In this document: positions 9,070 through 18,552 of the stretch, piece by piece
How positions within the stretch are numbered: the stretch's first letter is position 1
Layout: the number at the start of each line of letters is the position of its first letter
Source: Bowmanella sp. JS7-9
GTDB taxonomy: Bacteria; Pseudomonadota; Gammaproteobacteria; Enterobacterales; Alteromonadaceae
DNA: 64,000 nt
NCBI RefSeq assembly: GCF_004329715.1
Contig: NZ_JXSY01000002.1
Span: forward strand, 186,001 to 250,000
Reading direction: 5' to 3'
The notes under the pieces: generated by a model
What the model saw: the letters and a program-made list of their open reading frames with translations, nothing else
What the model was told of the DNA's origin: nothing
The model's database searches: none
Translations under genes and position numbers: made by a program

Positions 9070-9331
9070 TTATCTCTCCTTAGAATTACGAGTAGCAACT
9101 TACGGCTACAAAAATAAGCTAGATAAGAAACCAATTCATGTAAAGTGAATGTGATGAAATAAATATAAAAAAAACAGCTACTTACAGAGTCTATGCAGGT
9201 AATTCTGTGCGCTTTTTAAAGAGTAGAGTCCATTATCATTGCGGGAATGGACGCGGGCTTTACAACAAATACTTGCTAATTTCGGCGCTGTTCTATACTG
9301 GATTGGTCGAAAATTACAGGAGAACCCACAG

Positions 9332-11320
9332 GTGCTGTTTCCCGCGTTATCCATAAACCGTCTGTTACTTATGGCATTCCTGTTGCCTTCTGCCCTTGCC
9401 AGTGTGGGTTTCTGGTTATGGATTGGGCAAATTAACCAGGATATCGAAGCGGCAAGCCGAACCGAACAGACGGTACTTCTGGCCAAAGCGCTGGATAATG
9501 TAGCCCATCAGCATGCAGTGGAACGCGGCCTGACGGCGGGTTTCTTGGGCAGTCGCGGCGAGAAAAATGGCGATGCCGTGAAAGCCCAGCGGCTAAAAGC
9601 GGATGCCGCGGTAGAGAATTTACAGAGCCTGATCCAAAGCAATCAGCTTGAAGCGATACCAGCCAAAGATATTGAGCATATTTTCACACCCCTGAATCAG
9701 GCGCTGGCGGGTAAGGTAACGCTGCGCTCTGATGTGGATAAGCTGCAGGGTAGCCAAGCATTTGGCTTTTATTCCAATATCAACACGGTTGCGCTGGATG
9801 GGATCCGCCTGGCCAGCACTGACATCAACGATCCTGACTTGTCCGCCAAAGTGTCGACCTGGCTGAGCTTGTTATGGTTGAAAGAACGGGCCGGGCAGGT
9901 GCGCGGAGCGCTCAATGGCGTGTTTGCTGCTGGCCAAACCGGCGAACGCCGGCATGAGCAAATCAGCCGCTTTATGCTGGATGAACGCCATTACATGCAG
10001 CAAATTGAACGCCTAGCCGATGCCGACACACTCAAAGCTTTAAACGAATACAAGTTGCTCACCCACTGGCAACAGGTTGCCACCATAGCCAATCAATTCA
10101 GCAATACCGCAGACCTCAACATGATTAATGGGCCGGCAGACTGGTTTGCCATAGCGACTAACCGCATAGGTGATATTAAAAATCTGGCCGACAATCTGGC
10201 GGCGCAAATCGTGCTGCAAGCGGAAACGGATGCCAGTACGCTGGTATGGAAACGCTGGCTCTGGTTGTTGCTGGTAGCGGCGTTTTCTGCCGCCGTGGCT
10301 TGGTACCTTACTTTGCAGTACCGGCATTTGCGCAAGCGTGTCGCAACGATCCGCACAATGTTGCAATCGGCCGCCGAAGATAAGGATTTCTCAAAACAGA
10401 TCAACGATGATGGCTATGACGAATTGGGTGCCATCGCGCGTGCATTTAATCGTCATATTGCAGAAGTCAGCGAGGCCATGCTGAAAATTGCCCAGTGCAT
10501 CTCGGCAACCGGTTCGTCACTATCCGCGATGGATAACAGTACTCAGCAAACCTATAAAGCCTCACAGACGGAACAACATCAGACTGGTATGATTGCCACC
10601 GCGGTCACCGAAATGGCGCAAACCAGCGGCGAAATTGCGAGGAATATGCAGGATGCAGCGAGTAAAAGTAGCGAAATCCGGACTAAGCTGGTGAGTACTA
10701 CCACCACCATGAACAACACCCGCAGCACCTTTGATACCCTGCTGCGTGAAATCGACGAAACTGACGCGATTTTACGTAAATTGGTAGAGAGCAGCCAATC
10801 GATTCAGGGGCTGGTGAATACCATTGAAGGCATAGCCGAACAGACCAATTTGCTGGCGTTGAATGCGGCGATTGAGGCTGCGCGTGCCGGCGAGCAAGGT
10901 CGTGGATTCGCGGTGGTGGCCGATGAGGTGCGTAATCTGGCCAAACGGACTCAACAGTCCACTGAAGAAATTTACAGTCTGGTTAATGCATTACGTGCCA
11001 GCAGCGATGGCGCGCAAGCACAAATGGAAAAGAGCCAGAATAGTTCTAAGCAGGCATCAGAGCGGGTGTACCATAGCGCTGAGGATCTTGCACAGCTTTC
11101 TCGCATTATGCAGGAAATGGACGATATTCTTGCTCAGGTTGCATCAGCAGCCGAAGAGCAAACTACGGTGAGTCAGGATATTAACCACAACGTTTTGCAT
11201 GTCGCCACGACAGCAGAAAAAACCCTCGAACGCTGTGAATCCGCCAACGGCCTGATGGCGACGTTAAATGATAATTTCGGTAAAGCACGCGCGATGATTG
11301 ATCAATTCAAGTTGCGTTAA
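9332..11320 (+). CDS. Methyl-accepting chemotaxis protein with NIT sensor domain
   Basis: Start taken at the GTG at 9332, which has AGGAGA about eight bases upstream and leads straight into the first membrane helix; this gives 662 residues. Order: TM1 (about 14-36); a periplasmic NIT (nitrate/nitrite-sensing-like) domain with the hallmark [14 protein letters not shown] soon after the helix; TM2 (about 306-328, [16 protein letters not shown]); HAMP; and the cytoplasmic signalling hairpin, whose tip reads [19 protein letters not shown]. It signals through CheA/CheW to the flagellar motor. No nitrate metabolism genes are nearby, so the ligand is only suggested by the domain. Confidence 0.88.
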   Translation: MLFPALSINRLLLMAFLLPSALASVGFWLWIGQINQDIEAASRTEQTVLLAKALDNVAHQHAVERGLTAGFLGSRGEKNGDAVKAQRLKADAAVENLQSLIQSNQLEAIPAKDIEHIFTPLNQALAGKVTLRSDVDKLQGSQAFGFYSNINTVALDGIRLASTDINDPDLSAKVSTWLSLLWLKERAGQVRGALNGVFAAGQTGERRHEQISRFMLDERHYMQQIERLADADTLKALNEYKLLTHWQQVATIANQFSNTADLNMINGPADWFAIATNRIGDIKNLADNLAAQIVLQAETDASTLVWKRWLWLLLVAAFSAAVAWYLTLQYRHLRKRVATIRTMLQSAAEDKDFSKQINDDGYDELGAIARAFNRHIAEVSEAMLKIAQCISATGSSLSAMDNSTQQTYKASQTEQHQTGMIATAVTEMAQTSGEIARNMQDAASKSSEIRTKLVSTTTTMNNTRSTFDTLLREIDETDAILRKLVESSQSIQGLVNTIEGIAEQTNLLALNAAIEAARAGEQGRGFAVVADEVRNLAKRTQQSTEEIYSLVNALRASSDGAQAQMEKSQNSSKQASERVYHSAEDLAQLSRIMQEMDDILAQVASAAEEQTTVSQDINHNVLHVATTAEKTLERCESANGLMATLNDNFGKARAMIDQFKLR

Positions 11321-11350
11321 CTGAAAAGGAGATAAGCCGGGCTGGCGAGG

Positions 11351-11737
11351 CTATTTAAGGATATCTTCCAGCTGAATATCATTGCAGTCTTCGGCGTCAG
11401 TGCTGAAAACCAACGTACCAAGACGAAAGCCTCCGGCCGCGTCGATGGTAATAATCAACTGAGAAGCTTCGCGTTTTAAGCTAAACGTACCATTACCCAT
11501 CACGCGTTTTACCTGCCAGTCACTTGAGAGCCAATCATTGCTGTCAAAAATTACCTCACAATCTTGTTCGGGAAAGGCGAAGAAGTGATTTTTACTCAGA
11601 TCCGCTTCAAAACAGCTGTGTTCGGGCCTGTGTCCAGACTGTTGCAACATATTTAACAGGTCCTGGCCATCGACCTCCACATCACATCCCAGCGCAGGCA
11701 AGGACAAACAATAGGTTGCAAGTAGCAGGCGTTTCAT
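11351..11737 (-). CDS. Secreted protein of unknown function, cysteine-rich
   Basis: 128 residues from the ATG at 11737 (MKRLLLATYCLSLPALGCDV), chosen over a TTG four codons upstream because it follows the previous stop by one base. The N-terminus is a signal peptide; the mature protein has several cysteines (in GCDVEV, HSCFEA, QDCEVIF, AEDCNDI) that probably form disulfides. It is the last gene of a tight four-gene leftward group with the 108-residue secreted protein and the 200-residue membrane protein. Family not recognised. Confidence 0.62.
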   Translation of the reverse strand: MKRLLLATYCLSLPALGCDVEVDGQDLLNMLQQSGHRPEHSCFEADLSKNHFFAFPEQDCEVIFDSNDWLSSDWQVKRVMGNGTFSLKREASQLIITIDAAGGFRLGTLVFSTDAEDCNDIQLEDILK

Positions 11738-11738
11738 A

Positions 11739-12065
11739 TCAGTTACCAATTATCGGCGGAATATCGATATTGCGTGTATTCGGCACAGAAATCTGCTGAA
11801 ACACGCGGCCATTGATCACGATGTAATAGGCACCCGGCACGAGGCGTAGATAGTACATGCCATCGTAACCTGTGGTGTAACCGGCGCAGTTGTTGGTGTT
11901 GACGATACAAAATTGCACAAACGCGCCATTCATCGGGTAATTCATGCCATTACGGGCGCGAAATTCCACCCGGCCGCGCACGTCGGTAGCGTTGGCAATC
12001 GGGCTGATGACCAATAACAGCAGTAATATTGCCCAGCGTTTAATAGGATAAGGTTTATTGCGCAT
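11739..12065 (-). CDS. Small secreted protein with carboxypeptidase-regulatory-like (beta-sandwich) fold
   Basis: 108 residues with a clear signal peptide (KRWAILLLLLVISPIANA). The mature part, starting DVRGRVEFRA and containing TTGYDGMYYLRLVPGAYYI, reads like the carboxypeptidase-regulatory or CNA-B type beta-sandwich: a G-x-V strand, a YDG turn and an L-x-P-G-x-Y strand. Such domains are structural or ligand-binding and are not enzymes. The gene overlaps the upstream membrane protein gene by 11 bases and is almost fused to the downstream secreted protein gene, so the set is probably translationally coupled. Confidence 0.65.
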   Translation of the reverse strand: MRNKPYPIKRWAILLLLLVISPIANATDVRGRVEFRARNGMNYPMNGAFVQFCIVNTNNCAGYTTGYDGMYYLRLVPGAYYIVINGRVFQQISVPNTRNIDIPPIIGN

Positions 12066-12651
12066 AGGGTGCCCCCACTTCCAGCCACACGGGTACGGTG
12101 CTGGTTAATTTTCGTTTGCTGTGGTCGCGGATGACCTTTTCTTCACTGTTGAGATCCAGTGTTTCGCGATTTAGCGCGCCTGCCATGGAAAAATTGGCGG
12201 TGGGGAATTTTTCGTTGCTGGGTACCACCCAAAATTCCACCCGGCTGGCAGAGGCATCCAGATTGCCGGGTTCCAGCGTAACCATCACCTGCTGCATTTC
12301 CTGATTGTTGGCTTGTAGCGGGCCGTTTTCATCACGCAATTTGACCGGGACTTCGACCAGCCAAGCCTGCTGGTTTTGCATCGACAGCTGCTTCTGATGT
12401 TGTCGCTCAATATCGGAATGAATGAGATAACCCGCCGCCAGCACCAGAATATAGGTGGCGGTAGAGCCAAATACGTTAAAACGCATTTTGAATTTACCCG
12501 CGTTGAAAAACTGGCCTTCATATTCGCCACTGGATTCGTTTTTGTTTTTGGCATTTTTCGGGGTCAGCAGCAAATAGATGATGGCGGCGGGGATAATTGG
12601 CAGCATCAAAATGGCAGAGGTAACGACCAGCGAGGCGTATTGGTCGTTCAT
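12055..12651 (-). CDS. Membrane protein of unknown function
   Basis: 198 residues from the ATG at 12651 (GGAG eight bases upstream; an in-frame GTG lies four codons earlier). There are two membrane helices, about residues 9-32 and 64-82, separated by a short polar loop, then an extracytoplasmic C-terminal domain of about 110 residues with beta-strand character (VMVTLEPGNLDASASRVEFW). The start overlaps the TGA of a 28-codon ORF (ATGA) and the end overlaps the next gene. I do not recognise the family. Organisation suggests an inner-membrane anchor for a small envelope complex with the two secreted partners (inference). Confidence 0.65.
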   Translation of the reverse strand: MNDQYASLVVTSAILMLPIIPAAIIYLLLTPKNAKNKNESSGEYEGQFFNAGKFKMRFNVFGSTATYILVLAAGYLIHSDIERQHQKQLSMQNQQAWLVEVPVKLRDENGPLQANNQEMQQVMVTLEPGNLDASASRVEFWVVPSNEKFPTANFSMAGALNRETLDLNSEEKVIRDHSKRKLTSTVPVWLEVGAPYAQ

Positions 12652-12734
12652 GGCTGACTCCACAGAGACAGGGCATGCAAGCGTTGGGATGCGCCATCAA
12701 CATAAATGGGGCTGGACATCGGTATATGTGGCAT
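12648..12734 (-). CDS. Candidate 28-residue peptide ORF heading the micro-operon
   Basis: A short ORF, ATG at 12734, preceded by GGAGG at five bases, the strongest ribosome binding site in this group. Its TGA overlaps the ATG of the next gene as ATGA, the geometry of a coupled operon gene. The peptide starts MPHIPMSS and is rich in Pro, Ser and Leu, with Trp25 and a final Pro; it has no signal peptide or membrane helix. An in-frame TTG twelve codons upstream could give a longer form. It may be a real small protein or a leader whose translation opens the next start. Unrecognised; conservation would decide. Confidence 0.42.
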   Translation of the reverse strand: MPHIPMSSPIYVDGASQRLHALSLWSQP

Positions 12735-12907
12735 CGGGACCTCCGTAATTGTCCGGATAAGCCTGGTCAATGTACCCGGGGGTAACTACCGAAAGACCTG
12801 GATAACGCGCGCGTAAAAAGTATCTACAACCACCACTATATTGCTTAAAACCTAGTGATTATGTGTAGTTACGTCAAGGATGCGGATGTGTTGGGGCGGA
12901 TTAGCCA

Positions 12908-12936
12908 ATAAAAAAGCTCCCGTCTGGGAGCTTTTT
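12908..12936 (-). terminator. Rho-independent terminator after ychF
   Basis: Stem AAGCTCCC/GGGAGCTT with a four-base loop and a T run on the minus strand, eight bases beyond the ychF stop. Confidence 0.85.
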
Positions 12937-12943
12937 GAAACGT

Positions 12944-14035
12944 TTACACGTTAAAACGGAAGTGAATCACGTCGCCGTCTTTGACGCGGTATTCTTTACC
13001 TTCCAAACGCCATTTACCTGCGTCTTTGGCGCCTTGCTCGCCGTTATTGGCGATGTAGTCATCAAAGCCGATGACTTCGGCGCGGATAAAGCCTTTTTCA
13101 AAATCGGTATGGATTTTACCGGCTGCCTGCGGCGCGGTTGAGCCAACCGGGAAGGTCCAGGCGCGCACTTCTTTGACACCCGCGGTGAAGTAAGTGTTAA
13201 GGCTAAGCAAATCATAACCGGCGCGGATAACGCGGTTCAGGCCTGGCTCTTCCAGCCCCATATCTTCCATAAACTCGGCTTTTTCGTCGTCTTCCAGTTC
13301 AGCGATTTCTGCTTCGATGGCGGCACAGACTGCCACAACCACGGCATTTTCGGCCGCCGCGATGTCTTTAACCTGATCCAGTAACGGATTGTTTTCAAAG
13401 CCATCGTCGTTAACGTTGGCGATGTACATGGTCGGTTTCAGAGTTAAGAAGTTCATATATGCGATGGCAGCATGTTCTTCTTTGCTTAATTCCAGTGAGC
13501 GCAGCAGGTGGCCCTCATCCAGGTGCGGTTTAACCTTTTCCAGTACCTTCATTTCGAATTTGGCGTCGTTGTCACCACCTTTTGCACGCTTTGCTACGCG
13601 CAGCATGGCTTTTTCGGTGGTTTCCAGATCTGCCAGCGCCAGTTCGGTGTTGATGACATCGATATCATCTTTCGGACTGACTTTTCCGGCAACGTGCACG
13701 ATGTTGTCGTTGTTGAAACAGCGAACAACGTGACCAATCGCATCGGTTTCGCGGATGTTAGCCAGGAACTTGTTACCCAGGCCTTCACCTTTCGATGCAC
13801 CTTCTACCAGGCCGGCGATATCCACGAATTCCATGGTAGTAGGCAGCACGCGCTGAGGGTTAACGATCTTGGCCAGTGCATCCAGGCGCAAATCCGGTAC
13901 AGGTACCACGCCAGTGTTTGGCTCAATGGTACAAAACGGGAAGTTAGCTGCTTCGATGCCCGCTTTGGTTAACGCGTTGAACAAAGTTGATTTGCCGACG
14001 TTGGGTAATCCAACAATGCCGCATTTAAAACCCAT
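12944..14035 (-). CDS. ychF: Redox-regulated ribosome-binding ATPase YchF
   Basis: 363 residues, the standard length. An Obg-family P-loop NTPase: G1 motif [14 protein letters not shown] at about residues 8-21, switch region with [19 protein letters not shown], a coiled-coil insertion (about 130-200) and the C-terminal TGS domain ending [11 protein letters not shown]. YchF binds and hydrolyses ATP in preference to GTP, associates with 70S ribosomes and tunes translation and oxidative stress responses. It lies downstream of pth with a 45-bp gap, the conserved rplY-pth-ychF order, and has its own terminator. Confidence 0.96.
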   Translation of the reverse strand: MGFKCGIVGLPNVGKSTLFNALTKAGIEAANFPFCTIEPNTGVVPVPDLRLDALAKIVNPQRVLPTTMEFVDIAGLVEGASKGEGLGNKFLANIRETDAIGHVVRCFNNDNIVHVAGKVSPKDDIDVINTELALADLETTEKAMLRVAKRAKGGDNDAKFEMKVLEKVKPHLDEGHLLRSLELSKEEHAAIAYMNFLTLKPTMYIANVNDDGFENNPLLDQVKDIAAAENAVVVAVCAAIEAEIAELEDDEKAEFMEDMGLEEPGLNRVIRAGYDLLSLNTYFTAGVKEVRAWTFPVGSTAPQAAGKIHTDFEKGFIRAEVIGFDDYIANNGEQGAKDAGKWRLEGKEYRVKDGDVIHFRFNV

Positions 14036-14080
14036 GTGTGAATCCTCGTCAATGCGCAGTTGCGCGTAAATAGTGTTGCG

Positions 14081-14683
14081 CTATGGCGCTTTAAAACTGT
14101 GTAAACGTTGCGTAGCTTTGAGAAGATCCTGTTTAAACCAGACCTCCACGCAACGGGCAGCTTCATCAATGGCTGCATCAATTTTAGTTTGTTCGTCCTG
14201 TGCGGGCTTACCCAGCACATGACCGGTGACTTTATTGCGGTCACCCGGGTGGCCAATACCGATGCGCAAGCGATGAAAATCGCGATTATTGCCCATCTTG
14301 GACACGATATCTTTGATCCCGTTTTGGCTCGAACTACCGCCGAATTTAAATTTGGCGACACCGGCTGGCAAGTCCAGCTCATCAAAGGCAACCAGTATAT
14401 TGGCAGGGGCGATACGGTAAAAGTTCGCCACAGCGGAGACGGCCTTACCACTTAGGTTCATGTATGTGGTGGGGATCATTACACGCACTTCCTGACCTTC
14501 GATATTGAAGCGGGCAGTGCGGGCAAAAAATTTGTTTTCCAGTGTTAGCTGAGCATTAAATCGCTGACACAATAATTCGGCAAACCAGGCACCAGCGTTA
14601 TGGCGGGTTTGCGCGTATTCCGCACCGGGGTTACCTAACCCAACGATGAGGTGAATGGCATTGTCATTAGTGGATTGAGTCAC
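14081..14683 (-). CDS. pth: Peptidyl-tRNA hydrolase
   Basis: 200 residues. Conserved elements are [21 protein letters not shown] with the catalytic His about residue 28, the tRNA-contacting PTTYMNLSG near 76-84 and FDELDLP near 103. It releases peptides from peptidyl-tRNA that drops off ribosomes. The start is GTG at 14683 with AGGAG nine bases upstream; that ribosome binding site begins right at the T tract of the rplY terminator, so pth is probably read by readthrough from rplY or its expression depends on whether that hairpin forms. Confidence 0.95.
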   Translation of the reverse strand: MTQSTNDNAIHLIVGLGNPGAEYAQTRHNAGAWFAELLCQRFNAQLTLENKFFARTARFNIEGQEVRVMIPTTYMNLSGKAVSAVANFYRIAPANILVAFDELDLPAGVAKFKFGGSSSQNGIKDIVSKMGNNRDFHRLRIGIGHPGDRNKVTGHVLGKPAQDEQTKIDAAIDEAARCVEVWFKQDLLKATQRLHSFKAP

Positions 14684-14696
14684 TTAACTGGCTCCT

Positions 14697-14727
14697 AAAA
14701 AAAAGCTGCCACCTAATGGTGGCAGCC
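14697..14727 (-). terminator. Terminator/attenuator between rplY and pth
   Basis: Stem GCTGCCACC/GGTGGCAGC with a short loop, followed on the minus strand by nine T residues. It lies 20 bases past rplY and its T tract abuts the pth ribosome binding site. Confidence 0.85.
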
Positions 14728-14747
14728 GGACAATGCTTTAAAGCAAA

Positions 14748-15371
14748 TTACTCAGCAGCTTCTTCTGAAGTTTCTTCAGCAGCGCCACCTTTAGGAGCTT
14801 TGATAGTCACAACAGCTTGGTCGTGATCAGCGCCTTTGGCCAGCTCAACCAGGGTAACACCCTTAGGCAGAGTCAGCTCGGACAGGTGAACGGTGTGACC
14901 CAGTTCAACGTTTTGCAGGTCAACTTCGATGAACTCTGGCAGATCAGCAGCTAAACAGCTTACTTGAACGTCAGCCAGGTGGTGCTCAGCGTGACCGCCT
15001 TGCTCTTTAACACCTTTAGAAGTTGCTTCGTTGATGAAGTGCAGTGGAACAGTAACCGTTACAGCGTGTGTTGCATCAACGCGCAGGAAGTCAATGTGAG
15101 TAACTTTTGGCTTGTATGCGTGACGTTGCATGTCTTTTACCAGTGCTTCTACTTTTTCACCGCCGATGTTCAGAGTCAGAACGTGGCTGTAGAAAGCTTC
15201 GAACTCTTGAGCCTGAATTACTTCGTTGTGCTCCAGAGTCAGGGCAACCGGCTCTTTGCCAGCACCGTACAGGATAGCAGGTACTTTGTCTTCATGACGC
15301 AGGCGGCGGCTCGCACCTTTCCCCAGGTCAGTACGGACTACTGCATCCAGATTGAAAATTGCTTGAGACAT
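14748..15371 (-). CDS. rplY: 50S ribosomal protein L25 (Ctc/TL5-type long form)
   Basis: 207 residues from the ATG at 15371 ([13 protein letters not shown]), chosen because TTGGAG lies upstream and homologues start here. The N-terminal 5S-rRNA-binding L25 domain (about 1-95; [24 protein letters not shown]) is followed by the C-terminal beta domain of the CTC/TL5 form (about 96-190) and an acidic Ala/Glu-rich tail. Enterobacterial L25 has only the first domain, so this is the long type. Part of the 5S rRNA complex of the large subunit. Confidence 0.95.
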   Translation of the reverse strand: MSQAIFNLDAVVRTDLGKGASRRLRHEDKVPAILYGAGKEPVALTLEHNEVIQAQEFEAFYSHVLTLNIGGEKVEALVKDMQRHAYKPKVTHIDFLRVDATHAVTVTVPLHFINEATSKGVKEQGGHAEHHLADVQVSCLAADLPEFIEVDLQNVELGHTVHLSELTLPKGVTLVELAKGADHDQAVVTIKAPKGGAAEETSEEAAE

Positions 15372-15549
15372 TATAAAAACTCCAATTAGTTGAATTCGTG
15401 TGTTTCCGCGACCAAAAACACACATGATCTTTCCTATCAGCCAAGCCAATAAAAAAGGCGGCGAATTCTAGCACGCTGAGCAAGCAACACACAACTGAAA
15501 AAACCGCGAAAAAGTCGCCTCTGATGCTGGTGTTGATTGGCTAAGTGTC

Positions 15550-15555
15550 TATAAT
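15550..15555 (+). promoter_or_regulatory. Candidate -10 box for aguA-aguB
   Basis: A perfect TATAAT 34 bases before the aguA ATG. No good -35 hexamer is seen at the right spacing, so this is tentative. Confidence 0.35.
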
Positions 15556-15589
15556 TCCGCACTTATTTCTTACAAGTGCCGAGAGTACG

Positions 15590-16627
15590 ATGAAACACAG
15601 ATTGTTGCCTGAGTGGGCGGCGCAGGAAGCCGTGATTTTAGCCTGGCCGGATGAGCAAACCGATTGGGCGCCATGGTTGAGCCAGGTTGAGCAGGTTTAT
15701 GTAAATCTGATCCAGCATATCAACGCGGAAAACTGCGCGGTGGTCTTGTTGATCCGCCCTGAAAAAATCCCACGTTTTCATCAGTTGGCAGGTGATGCCG
15801 CCTCTGTGCTGCTGGTTAAGGCGGACTATAACGATACCTGGTTACGCGACTATGGATTCCTCACGCTGGACGACCTGACCCCGGTTGAGTACACCTTTAA
15901 TGGCTGGGGTAACAAGTTCGACGCCAGTAAAGATAACCAGATCAATCAGCGAATTTTTGCCGCGCACTTGAATAAACCGCTGCAAACCATAGATATGGTG
16001 TGCGAGGGTGGGGCGCTGGAAATCGATGCCGAGGGGCATTTGTTATCCACCTCACTGTGTTTGCAGAACCCCGAGCGTAACGGCGAAATGCCACTGGCCA
16101 TCTATAAACAGCGTTTTATGGAGTTTTTGGGTGCCACCAAGGTTAGCATTTACGAAAACGGCCATTTAGAAGGTGATGACACCGATGGGCATATCGATAC
16201 CCTGGTGCGCTTTACCCCAGATAAGGGCCTGGTAATTCAAAGCTGCTATAACCGCCCGCAGGATGACCATTTTGCCGGATTGCAGGCACTGGTTGAGGAA
16301 GTGCGCGCGGATCGTCCGGATTGCCAGATATTTGAACTGCCACTGCCTGAGATTTTTAATCAGGATGGTGAGCGTCTGCCGGCATCTTATGCAAACTATT
16401 TAATTAATAACGGCCAGGTGTTGTGCCCGGTATATCAACAACCGGAAGATGATGAGGCAATTGCTGTGATGCAAAAAGCCTATCCAAATCATCGCATCGT
16501 CGCGGTGAATTGTTTGCCACTGGTGCAACAATTCGGCAGCCTGCACTGTATTAGTATGCAGGTTCCGGTGGGAACATTTAAGCCGGCCTTTAGCGACCAG
16601 TTTGGTCGGGGAGTAATTGAGTTATGA
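15590..16627 (+). CDS. aguA: Agmatine deiminase
   Basis: 345 residues from the ATG at 15590 (MKHRLLPEWAAQE), with GAGAG upstream; a longer in-frame extension lacks family character. Peptidyl-arginine-deiminase fold: the N-terminal PEW..Q..V.LAWP pattern, DTWLRDYG near 80-87, the CEGGALEID segment, the catalytic-site stretch HLEGDDTDGHIDTLVRF, and the nucleophile in GSLHCISMQ (Cys320). It converts agmatine to N-carbamoylputrescine plus ammonia. The stop overlaps the start of aguB (ATGA), giving a two-gene arginine-decarboxylase-route putrescine operon. Confidence 0.93.
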   Translation: MKHRLLPEWAAQEAVILAWPDEQTDWAPWLSQVEQVYVNLIQHINAENCAVVLLIRPEKIPRFHQLAGDAASVLLVKADYNDTWLRDYGFLTLDDLTPVEYTFNGWGNKFDASKDNQINQRIFAAHLNKPLQTIDMVCEGGALEIDAEGHLLSTSLCLQNPERNGEMPLAIYKQRFMEFLGATKVSIYENGHLEGDDTDGHIDTLVRFTPDKGLVIQSCYNRPQDDHFAGLQALVEEVRADRPDCQIFELPLPEIFNQDGERLPASYANYLINNGQVLCPVYQQPEDDEAIAVMQKAYPNHRIVAVNCLPLVQQFGSLHCISMQVPVGTFKPAFSDQFGRGVIEL

Positions 16628-17514
16628 CAAACAAACTGAAAGTGGGCCTGGTCCAACAGGCCGTTGCCGGCAACGATAAGCAACTGAACTGGCAACGCAG
16701 CGCCGAACAGGTTGAAGCGCTGGCAAAACAGGGCGCGCAACTGGTGTTACTGCAGGAACTGCACAGCACGCTGTATTTTTGTCAGGAAGAAAACACCGAT
16801 TACTTTGATTTAGCTGAGCCCATTCCTGGTCCGGCGACCGACTTTTTTGGCGATTTAGCCAAACGTCTGGATATCGTGCTGGTTACTTCGCTATTTGAAA
16901 AACGCGGCAGTGGCCTCTACCACAACACCGCTGTGGTATTCGACCGTCAGGAAGGCATGGTAGGTAAATACCGTAAAATGCATATTCCTGACGATCCGGG
17001 TTTTTATGAGAAGTTTTATTTCACCCCGGGCGATTTGGGCTTTACCCCCATTCAGACCAGCGTGGGTAAACTGGGCGTGTTGGTATGCTGGGATCAATGG
17101 TATCCGGAAGCGGCGCGTCTGATGGCGATGGCCGGTGCCGATATTCTGTTCTATCCCACCGCCATTGGCTGGGATATGACTGATACGCCGGAAGAGCGCA
17201 CCCGTCAGCATGGTGCATGGGAAACCATTCAGCGCGGCCATGCGGTAGCAAATTCGCTGCCTGTGGTGGTGGCCAACCGTACCGGCTTTGAAGCTTCGCC
17301 AACGGAAGGCGATCCGGGCATTCAGTTCTGGGGTCAGAGTTTTATTGCCGGTCCGCAGGGTGAGTTTTTGGCTAAGGCTAGCGCCGATCAGGAAGAAAAC
17401 CTGTTGGTAGAGCTGGATATGGCGCGCACTGAGAAAATCAAACGCATCTGGCCTTATTTCCGCGACCGTCGTATCGACGATTACGGCGATTTGGTGCGCC
17501 GCTGGCGCGATTAA
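16624..17514 (+). CDS. aguB: N-carbamoylputrescine amidohydrolase
   Basis: A 296-residue nitrilase-superfamily enzyme with the Glu-Lys-Cys triad visible as Glu45 (LLQELHS), Lys118 (KYRKMHIP) and Cys155 (LVCWDQWYPE). Length and the HIPDDPGFYEKFYFTPGD stretch match the AguB type. It hydrolyses N-carbamoylputrescine to putrescine, carbon dioxide and ammonia, completing the route begun by AguA. Overlaps aguA by four bases and ends at a strong terminator. Confidence 0.93.
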   Translation: MTNKLKVGLVQQAVAGNDKQLNWQRSAEQVEALAKQGAQLVLLQELHSTLYFCQEENTDYFDLAEPIPGPATDFFGDLAKRLDIVLVTSLFEKRGSGLYHNTAVVFDRQEGMVGKYRKMHIPDDPGFYEKFYFTPGDLGFTPIQTSVGKLGVLVCWDQWYPEAARLMAMAGADILFYPTAIGWDMTDTPEERTRQHGAWETIQRGHAVANSLPVVVANRTGFEASPTEGDPGIQFWGQSFIAGPQGEFLAKASADQEENLLVELDMARTEKIKRIWPYFRDRRIDDYGDLVRRWRD

Positions 17515-17521
17515 CAGCATT

Positions 17522-17549
17522 AAAAAAGCCGGGTAATCCCGGCTTTTTT
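17522..17549 (+). terminator. Rho-independent terminator after aguB
   Basis: AAAAAAGCCGGG/CCCGGCTTTTTT with a four-base loop. The A and T runs flank both sides, so it can also end the convergent GFA-family transcript. Confidence 0.88.
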
Positions 17550-17554
17550 GTTGG

Positions 17555-17959
17555 TCACATCGGCGGAAATTCACTGAATTGCGGCAGGGTGTCGGTAATC
17601 TCGTACCAATCAGGTTTGGAAGCCACATGCATATGTGCCTGTGGCCGCAGGCTGGGGCTGCTATCTAGCGCGCCATAGCGCACATGTATCAGACCAGACG
17701 CAGGTTTCTCACCAAACAGGGTAGAGCCGCAGTTGGTGCAGAAGCAGGTGACGGACTCAGCAGACCGCACAAACCGTTTGATCTGCGCCTGACCACTGAG
17801 CACCCTGAACTTGTCGGCCTGAATTCCTCCGATAGCGGTACCGGCCGCCCCTGATGCTTTGCGGCATAGTGAACAATGGCAATATCCGGCATAGAGGAAC
17901 TGATCTTCAACGCTGAATTTTACCGCCTGGCACACACAACTCCCTGTAATTGCAGTCAT
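17555..17959 (-). CDS. GFA family zinc protein
   Basis: 134 residues with the GFA (glutathione-dependent formaldehyde-activating enzyme/centromere V) cysteine pattern: Cys8 and Cys10 (GSCVCQAVKF), Cys27/29/32 (CHCSLCRKASG) and Cys72/74/77 (TCFCTNCGS), which bind two zinc ions. The family name comes from one proposed activity; most members, including this one, have no proven substrate. AAGGAAGG precedes the ATG at 17959. It follows the MarR gene by nine bases and is probably co-transcribed with it. Confidence 0.85.
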   Translation of the reverse strand: MTAITGSCVCQAVKFSVEDQFLYAGYCHCSLCRKASGAAGTAIGGIQADKFRVLSGQAQIKRFVRSAESVTCFCTNCGSTLFGEKPASGLIHVRYGALDSSPSLRPQAHMHVASKPDWYEITDTLPQFSEFPPM

Positions 17960-17968
17960 TTGCCTTCC

Positions 17969-18391
17969 TTAAATGCTGTTGAGTAGCGCGATAAATTTAT
18001 CCGCGCTTTTGCTGTCGATATTTTTGAGTAACGCCACCGATTTCGCTTCCAGCGTGGTGGTGGCGTGCTGGAACAACTCTTGCCCTACGGGCGTGATTTT
18101 GACCAGGCTAACCCGCGCATCCCGCTGATTAATGTCTTTGCAAACCAATCCGAGTTTTTCCATCGGTAACAATATACGGGTGATTCCGGAGGCGGTACGG
18201 GCTAGCGCTTCAGCAATATCAATGCGGCGAAGCGCTTGATTTGGTGCGCACATCAGGCTATCCAGCACCATATATTCGGTCAGGCCGATACCGTGAATCG
18301 CTCCCAGGCTGCTATCTAAATGCTTAGAGACTCTGGCGCTATTGAGCCACAGACTCTTGCTTATGTCCGCATATTTGGCTGTATCACTCAT
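17969..18391 (-). CDS. MarR family transcriptional regulator
   Basis: A 140-residue winged-helix protein. The central MarR domain (about residues 35-125) includes LRRIDIAEALARTASGITRILLPMEK, the recognition helix region, then the wing with DARVSLVKITPVG. MarR proteins are usually ligand-released repressors that bind palindromes near their own gene; a perfect inverted repeat nine bases upstream of this ATG is the likely site. The GFA gene is downstream in the same direction. Confidence 0.88.
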   Translation of the reverse strand: MSDTAKYADISKSLWLNSARVSKHLDSSLGAIHGIGLTEYMVLDSLMCAPNQALRRIDIAEALARTASGITRILLPMEKLGLVCKDINQRDARVSLVKITPVGQELFQHATTTLEAKSVALLKNIDSKSADKFIALLNSI

Positions 18392-18399
18392 TTATTTGT

Positions 18400-18418
18400 A
18401 CTCAAATAATACTTGAGT
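18400..18418. promoter_or_regulatory. Palindromic operator upstream of the MarR gene
   Basis: ACTCAA (18400-18405) and TTGAGT (18413-18418) are perfect inverted repeats around a seven-base AT-rich centre, nine bases before the MarR ATG. Size and position fit an autoregulatory MarR site. Confidence 0.55.
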
Positions 18419-18552
18419 TGTAAAGTATATTTGAATTTTGTGGCCAGTCAATAATATTGACCGGCAAAAGAGAGGAACTAAAGCGATGCCAGTACAGACA
18501 AGTACACTGCCTGACATACCTTTACATTTGACTAACGCGCTAAAAGGGGCGA

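Noticed and set aside
12735-12905. Possible structured RNA or riboswitch upstream of the micro-operon
   Set aside because: Several GC-rich pieces could pair, but I could not build a consistent known fold, and the cyclic di-GMP riboswitch consensus does not fit.
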